A stretch of 64,000 nt of DNA, from the NCBI GenBank assembly GCA_017399485.1, contig JAFQCA010000029.1:62001-126000 (forward strand), read 5' to 3'. Positions 59,283-64,000 of the stretch are shown piece by piece. Below the pieces are notes generated by a model that was given only the letters and a program-made list of their open reading frames with translations, did no database searches and had not been told where the DNA came from. The DNA is from Alistipes sp. (GTDB taxonomy: Bacteria > Bacteroidota > Bacteroidia > Bacteroidales > Rikenellaceae). The translations under genes were made by a program, and so were the position numbers. Every line of letters begins with the position of its first letter. Position 1 is the first letter of the stretch.

Positions 59283-60434
59283 CTATCTAAAAAAACTTCT
59301 CATTCGCTCGAATATATTCTGCTTATCAACACTCTCGGCCTTTTTGAAATGAGGTTGCTCGGCCAACTTCTCTACCAACTTGCGCTCCTCGCTATTGAGT
59401 GCGTCGGGGATAGTTATGTCGACAACTATCATTATATCGCCACGACCATATCCGTTCACATCGGGCAGACCTTTACCTCGCAGGCGCAACACCTTACCCG
59501 CGTGAGTACCCGGAGCAATCTTTATCTTTACACGGCCATCAATTGTCGGCACCTCGACCTCGCCACCAAGCAGACAGGTTGTCACAGGCAAATTAAGATT
59601 ATGAATCAAATCGTTACCGTCGCGTACAAGTTCGGGATTACGTTCCTCTTCAATCATCACAAGCAAGTCGCCATTCACGCCACCCTGACGTGCAGCATTA
59701 CCCTTACCCGAAACCGTTACAGCCATACCCTCACCAACACCTGCGGGTATCTTAATCTCCACAACTTCATCACCTCGAACAACGCCTTCGCCAGAACACT
59801 TATCACACTTAGCGGTGATTACCTTACCCGTACCGCTACAAGTGGGACATACGCCCTGCGTCTGGATACGTCCAAAGAATGAATTTTCTACACGCGTAAC
59901 ATATCCAGAGCCATTACAAGTCGAGCAGGTTGCATACGACGAAGAGTCCTTTGCGCCTGTACCACCACATTTATCGCACGCGATGGTCTTGTTAATCTTC
60001 AATTTTTTGGTCGTACCGTTGGCAATCTCCTGCAATGTGAGTTTCACCTTCACACGAATATCGCTACCGCGATTTACTCTACGGCCACCGCCTCCACGTG
60101 ACGAGAAACCACCAAAATGACCGCCAAATATATCACCAAACTGCGAGAAGATATCCTCCATAGAGAAGCCTCCGCCAAAGCCTCCAAAGCCTCCACCCGC
60201 GGCACCACTCATACCTGCGTGGCCAAACTGGTCGTAACGGGCACGTTTCTCCTCATTCGACAATACGTCGTAAGCCTCAGCAGCCTCCTTAAACTTCTCT
60301 TCAGCCTCAGCGTCACCCGGATTCTTATCGGGGTGATACTTAATTGCAGCCTTACGATAGGCCTTCTTTATCTCATCGGCATTGGCATTGCGTTCGACAC
60401 CCAACACCTCATAATAATCTCTCTTTTCTGCCAT
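59283..60434 (-). CDS. dnaJ: Chaperone DnaJ
   Basis: 383 residues. J domain with HPD at 34-36, a Gly/Phe region ([20 protein letters not shown]), four CxxCxGxG zinc motifs ([32 protein letters not shown]) and C-terminal substrate-binding domains. Stimulates DnaK ATPase and delivers unfolded proteins. grpE lies 49 bases upstream on the same strand, forming the usual grpE-dnaJ pair; dnaK is not in the window. Confidence 0.97.
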   Translation of the reverse strand: MAEKRDYYEVLGVERNANADEIKKAYRKAAIKYHPDKNPGDAEAEEKFKEAAEAYDVLSNEEKRARYDQFGHAGMSGAAGGGFGGFGGGFSMEDIFSQFGDIFGGHFGGFSSRGGGGRRVNRGSDIRVKVKLTLQEIANGTTKKLKINKTIACDKCGGTGAKDSSSYATCSTCNGSGYVTRVENSFFGRIQTQGVCPTCSGTGKVITAKCDKCSGEGVVRGDEVVEIKIPAGVGEGMAVTVSGKGNAARQGGVNGDLLVMIEEERNPELVRDGNDLIHNLNLPVTTCLLGGEVEVPTIDGRVKIKIAPGTHAGKVLRLRGKGLPDVNGYGRGDIMIVVDITIPDALNSEERKLVEKLAEQPHFKKAESVDKQNIFERMRSFFR

Positions 60435-60483
60435 CTTTCTGTACTATCCTAATCCTTTATATCATTCGATACAGAGCAAATAA

Positions 60484-61098
60484 TTATTCGCCCACAACAA
60501 CCTTTGCGTAACGCAACACCTTGTCGCCCAACATATATCCTCTCTGTACGACATCAATTACCTTACCCTTCTTATCTTCACCTGCTGCAAAACGGGCTAC
60601 AGCCTCGTGATAATCGGCATTAAACTCCTCATCTACAGCCTGAATCTCCACTACATTCTTCTGCTTGAGAGCCTCCTCAAACTTCTGGAGAACAAGTTTC
60701 TCACCCTCTCGCAAAGCGGCTATATCTTCACTCTTCTCAGAGGCCGCAACGGCACGATGCATATCATCCAAAACCGATAACATACTCTTCAACACATCGG
60801 CTCCTCCGCTGGCCACGAGGTCCATCTTCTCACGCAATGTACGTTTACGATAATTATCAAACTCAGCCTGCAAACGCATATACTTATCACGCCATACGGC
60901 TATAACCTCTTCGGGTGACGGTTCTTGAAAACCCTCTTCTGCCGCAGGCTCTTCGTTCTCGTCTGCCATTGTGTCAGCAGCCGCATTCTCTTCTGCCATA
61001 TTGGCACACTGCTCGGCCTCGCACGAGGGATTACCCTCGCCATCGTGAAGGCCATTCTGTTCTTCAACCTCCTGATTAGCAACTTTTTCCTTAGTCAT
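60484..61098 (-). CDS. grpE: Nucleotide exchange factor GrpE
   Basis: 204 residues. A long acidic N-terminus (about 1-65), a coiled coil (WRDKYMRLQAEFDNYRKRTL) and a C-terminal beta head (IDVVQRGYMLGDKVLRYAKV), with the family motifs FDNYRKR and GYxLGDKVLRxAxVVV. Releases ADP from DnaK. Directly precedes dnaJ. Confidence 0.96.
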   Translation of the reverse strand: MTKEKVANQEVEEQNGLHDGEGNPSCEAEQCANMAEENAAADTMADENEEPAAEEGFQEPSPEEVIAVWRDKYMRLQAEFDNYRKRTLREKMDLVASGGADVLKSMLSVLDDMHRAVAASEKSEDIAALREGEKLVLQKFEEALKQKNVVEIQAVDEEFNADYHEAVARFAAGEDKKGKVIDVVQRGYMLGDKVLRYAKVVVGE

Positions 61099-61153
61099 AT
61101 CTTTATCATTTTTATTATATTCTACTATACTTTGAGCAAATTATATGCCCAAT

Positions 61154-61870
61154 CTACCCTATTATAAATATGGTCGGACGTTTGGCAATATCGGGCAAGC
61201 CACGACGACGCCACTCTGCCACCTTGAGGGTGAGAATCACCTCACTCGGAGATGTTATATCGCAAGCCACCGTCAAACGGCACTCTGCGCCACATACGGC
61301 CAATATCTGCTCTGCCAACTTAACATTTCGATACGGAGCCTCGATAAATATTTGCGATTGATGCTCCACCATAGCCTTACGTTCCAACGCCTTAAGGGCC
61401 TTCGCTCTTTCGGGAGGCTTTACAGGAAGATATCCGTTAAAGGCAAACGACTGCCCGTTAAGGCCCGAAGCCATCAACGCCAACAATATGGATGATGGGC
61501 CAACAAGCGGAACGACTTTAATACCTCGACGATGAGCAGCCTCAACAACCAATGCTCCGGGGTCGGCCACACCCGGCACACCTGCCTCCGATATCACACC
61601 AGCCGAACGGCCCTGCTCAATAGGCTTTATCATAACCTCAACAGCCTGACCTGCAATAGTATGCTCATTAAGTTCCACAAACTCCAAATCATCAATACGA
61701 CGAGCAATCTTTGCTTTAGAGAGGAATCGTCGTGCCGAACGCACATTTTCCACAATAAAATAATCGAGCGAATCAATCACCCGCTTATTTCCCTGCGGCA
61801 ACACATCCTCCATTGCCGAGATGTCCGATATCGGACACGGTATCATATATAATACTCCCTTCTCTGCCAT
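61154..61870 (-). CDS. RsmI-like SAM-dependent methyltransferase (tetrapyrrole-methylase fold)
   Basis: 238 residues. Lacks the usual N-terminal GT(I/L)YxVxTPIGN; instead starts GVLYMIPCPISDISAMEDVL. Downstream: IVENVRSARRFLSKAKIARR, GVISEAGVPGVADPGALVVE (the RsmI SEAGxPxxxDPG signature), VPLVGPSSILLALMASGLNG, IFIEAPYRN. Bacteroidota often have this divergent paralogue besides true RsmI (16S rRNA C1402 2'-O-methylation). Which rRNA site it uses is uncertain. Start overlaps the upstream stop in TAATG. Confidence 0.88.
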   Translation of the reverse strand: MAEKGVLYMIPCPISDISAMEDVLPQGNKRVIDSLDYFIVENVRSARRFLSKAKIARRIDDLEFVELNEHTIAGQAVEVMIKPIEQGRSAGVISEAGVPGVADPGALVVEAAHRRGIKVVPLVGPSSILLALMASGLNGQSFAFNGYLPVKPPERAKALKALERKAMVEHQSQIFIEAPYRNVKLAEQILAVCGAECRLTVACDITSPSEVILTLKVAEWRRRGLPDIAKRPTIFIIG

Positions 61871-64000
61871 TACTCTCTGACATATATACGTTTTACACGT
61901 GCCGATACAGAAGTAATTATCTCATAGGAGATTGTACCCAATACTTCTGCCATATCTTCGGGTGTATTACCTGCTATAGGTGAGAATATTACAACCTCAT
62001 CACCCTCTTTGACACTCTCGATATCGGTCACGTCTATCATACAACTATCCATACATATACGACCTACCGTATGCGCCTTACCGCCTCCGACCAACATCGA
62101 CCAGCGGCCACTACCCAGATGACGGTCCAAACCATCGGCATAACCAATCGGTATAGTCGCTATCTTACTGTCACGCTCCAACACACCTACCTGCCCATAA
62201 CCTATTGCCTCACCGGCCTTACGCTCGCGCAGTTGCACGATGCGGGTTTTAAGTGTAGATACAGGCTGCAACTCATCGTTGTGCTTATAACCATATCCAT
62301 AAAGTCCCAAGCCCAAACGACACATATCAAACTGCGCCTCGGGGAATCGTTCAATAGCAGCAGAATTGGCTGTATGGCGCAATACTTTATACGGCAGAGC
62401 CTCCACCAAACGACGACTCATTCTATCGAATACACTTATCTGCTCACGAGTAAAATCGTCTTTCGATTCATCATCCGCACAAGATAAATGCGCAAACACC
62501 GATGCCACCTTAACAACCTTATCCGCCATTAATTGTTCAATCAATGCATCCAACTCCGGCTCTACAAATCCCAAGCGGTGCATTCCCGTATCCAACTTAA
62601 TGTGTATCGGGTAATTATGCGCTCCATATCGCTCTACGCAGGCTCTAAAATCGCGCAACGAGTGGAAACTATATATTTCGGGCTGCAAATCATTAGCCAC
62701 CATCTTATCGAAACTGCCTGCATCGGCGTTCAACACGACTATCGGCATTGTAATACCTTTTCGACGCAGAACAATACCCTCATCGGCGAATGCAACGGCC
62801 AGATAATCCATCCCCAAACGCTGCATCAACTGCGCTACCTCAACATCTCCCGCGCCATAACTCAATGCCTTGACCATAGCCACCAGACGATGATTCATCG
62901 GCAAGAATTTTCTAAAGTATCCGACATTATGCGTCATTGCATCGAGATTGACCTCCAGAACCGTAGTATGGCTTCGGCGCTCCAACTGATGACACACGCG
63001 TTCGAAACGGGAACGGCGGTTACCCTTCAACAATATCGTACGACCTGCAATATCATCATACGACAATCCCTGCTCCAACTCCTCAGTTGAGGCATAGAAT
63101 CGCGTTCTGCACTTAAACATCGAAGCGTATTGCTTTATACGCTCGCCGACGCCTATCAACATATCAACGTTGGCTCTATCAACCAATGCGGCAACACGTT
63201 CATACAACTCCTTATCCTGCATTCCGCTCTGCTCGATATCCGACACTATGGCTGTCGTCTGTGCTCCCAGTGCCACACTCTGCAATGTATCGAGCGCCAA
63301 CGCCAAAGAGTTGATATCGGAATTATAGGTGTCGTTGATGATTGTCGAAGAGTTTATACCCTCCTTAACTTCCAGACGCATAGCAACATCCTCCATACGA
63401 ATATTTACTTCGCCATAGCCCAACTCTCGACATAGAGCCTTTACCAACTGCCCGTCGATACGGATTGCTTCACCACACATCTTTAGACCATCCAGATTCT
63501 CTACGGCTGCGTCCACCACGCGACAATCAATCGGCAAGCCATCGCACGTAGCATCTGTTATCCTGTCATACGCACTATGATATATAAATGTACTCGCACC
63601 TCGCGCAAGTATCAGTTTCTCGTTTATCTTCTGCTCCAAAGAGTCAAAATTACTCTGATGAGCATCTCCGATTGAGGTCATCACGACCACATCGGGGCAT
63701 ATCATTCTCTCCAAACGCTCCATTTCACCTCGTTGAGAGATACCAGCCTCAATAAATGCCACCTGCTCATCGCCTTGAATCATCAACAGCGACAACGCCA
63801 CACCCAACTGTGAATTATAACTCATCGGTGAGGCAAAAAACTTCACATTCTCAGGCAGTGAGCGAGCAACCCACTCCTTGACTACCGTCTTGCCATTTGA
63901 GCCCGTAATACCTACAACACACCCCTTAAACGATTTTCGATGCGCTGCAGCAAAAATCTGCAATGCCATCAAAGAGTTTTCCACCACAACACATCCCGAA
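61870..64000 (-). CDS. Bifunctional MurF-alanine racemase, N-terminus off right edge
   Basis: The frame is open at the window end, so the N-terminal MurF domain is missing. Visible MurF part: GITGSNGKTVVKEW (ATP site), SYNSQLGVALSLLMIQGD, MTSIGDAHQSNFDSLEQKIN, NDTYNSDINSLALALDTLQ. After about residue 340: VLEVNLDAMTHNVGYFRKFL, MVKALSYGAGDVEVAQLM with the PLP lysine, MHRLGFVEPELDALIEQL, MCRLGLGLYGYG and the late Tyr region. Makes D-Ala and adds D-Ala-D-Ala to the cell-wall precursor. This fusion is typical of Bacteroidota. Confidence 0.95.
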   Translation of the reverse strand, partial: SGCVVVENSLMALQIFAAAHRKSFKGCVVGITGSNGKTVVKEWVARSLPENVKFFASPMSYNSQLGVALSLLMIQGDEQVAFIEAGISQRGEMERLERMICPDVVVMTSIGDAHQSNFDSLEQKINEKLILARGASTFIYHSAYDRITDATCDGLPIDCRVVDAAVENLDGLKMCGEAIRIDGQLVKALCRELGYGEVNIRMEDVAMRLEVKEGINSSTIINDTYNSDINSLALALDTLQSVALGAQTTAIVSDIEQSGMQDKELYERVAALVDRANVDMLIGVGERIKQYASMFKCRTRFYASTEELEQGLSYDDIAGRTILLKGNRRSRFERVCHQLERRSHTTVLEVNLDAMTHNVGYFRKFLPMNHRLVAMVKALSYGAGDVEVAQLMQRLGMDYLAVAFADEGIVLRRKGITMPIVVLNADAGSFDKMVANDLQPEIYSFHSLRDFRACVERYGAHNYPIHIKLDTGMHRLGFVEPELDALIEQLMADKVVKVASVFAHLSCADDESKDDFTREQISVFDRMSRRLVEALPYKVLRHTANSAAIERFPEAQFDMCRLGLGLYGYGYKHNDELQPVSTLKTRIVQLRERKAGEAIGYGQVGVLERDSKIATIPIGYADGLDRHLGSGRWSMLVGGGKAHTVGRICMDSCMIDVTDIESVKEGDEVVIFSPIAGNTPEDMAEVLGTISYEIITSVSARVKRIYVRE

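Noticed and set aside
1..64000. CRISPR arrays, rRNA, intact tRNA or insertion sequences
   Set aside because: No regular direct-repeat/spacer arrays, no tRNA cloverleaf (only the 3' remnant at 42550), no transposase-like protein and no IS end repeats were seen.

Overview
The window holds two unlike pieces of a Bacteroidota (Bacteroidales) genome. Positions 1 to about 42,562 are one end of an integrated tailed temperate phage (siphovirus-type gene set). From there to 64,000 is host chromosome. The host assignment rests on TAnnTTTG promoter boxes, few Shine-Dalgarno sequences, fimbrillin/DUF4493/PCMD surface lipoproteins and a fused MurF-alanine racemase. An Alistipes-like (Rikenellaceae) host is plausible but not proven.

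Prophage, read along its main (-) transcription direction from right to left: an early block (39.7-25.6 kb) carries regulators, a DUF3853 protein, an SbcC-like ATPase, RecT, an MBL-fold protein, replication genes (DUF4373-like initiator, DnaC-like loader), a Rha antirepressor, a DUF4406-DnaA fusion, a C5 DNA methyltransferase, an exonuclease, MazG-like, SSB and RuvC-like proteins. Packaging and head genes follow (24.4-10.3 kb): ParB-like, TerS, TerL, portal, a lipoprotein, MuF with a papain-like C-terminus, scaffold, decoration, major capsid and connectors. Tail genes run to the left edge: tube, frameshifted chaperones, tape measure, LamG-Dit protein and tip protein. The far tail end, any recognisable endolysin and the other attachment site lie outside the window.

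Two blocks run rightward. A lysogeny module (39.87-42.38 kb) has a repressor, a small protein, a lipoprotein, a second HTH protein and a tyrosine integrase. It ends in attP-arm repeats and a remnant of a tRNA-Ser 3' end, followed by that tRNA's terminator. A cassette of eleven small uncharacterised genes (14.5-18.2 kb) is inserted between scaffold and MuF, with its own promoters and hairpin-plus-leader intergenic modules.

Regulatory sequence is rich. A 17-bp site (TGTATCACTATAAAACA) recurs exactly four times, with three close variants, mostly just before start codons. CACGCAATTTTGCGTG-type palindromes mark the lysogeny switch. A TCGCAACA leader abuts at least eight start codons. By eye, GGCC is absent from the whole prophage but present in the host part, and GATC is absent from the whole window.

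Host part: a CatA-like acetyltransferase; a five-gene fimbrillin/DUF4493/PCMD lipoprotein operon; two tandem outer-membrane barrel proteins divergent from it; a YhcH-family protein; an endonuclease/phosphatase-family membrane protein; a rhomboid protease; MutL; a membrane protein; DnaJ and GrpE; an RsmI-like methyltransferase; and a MurF-alanine racemase cut by the right edge.
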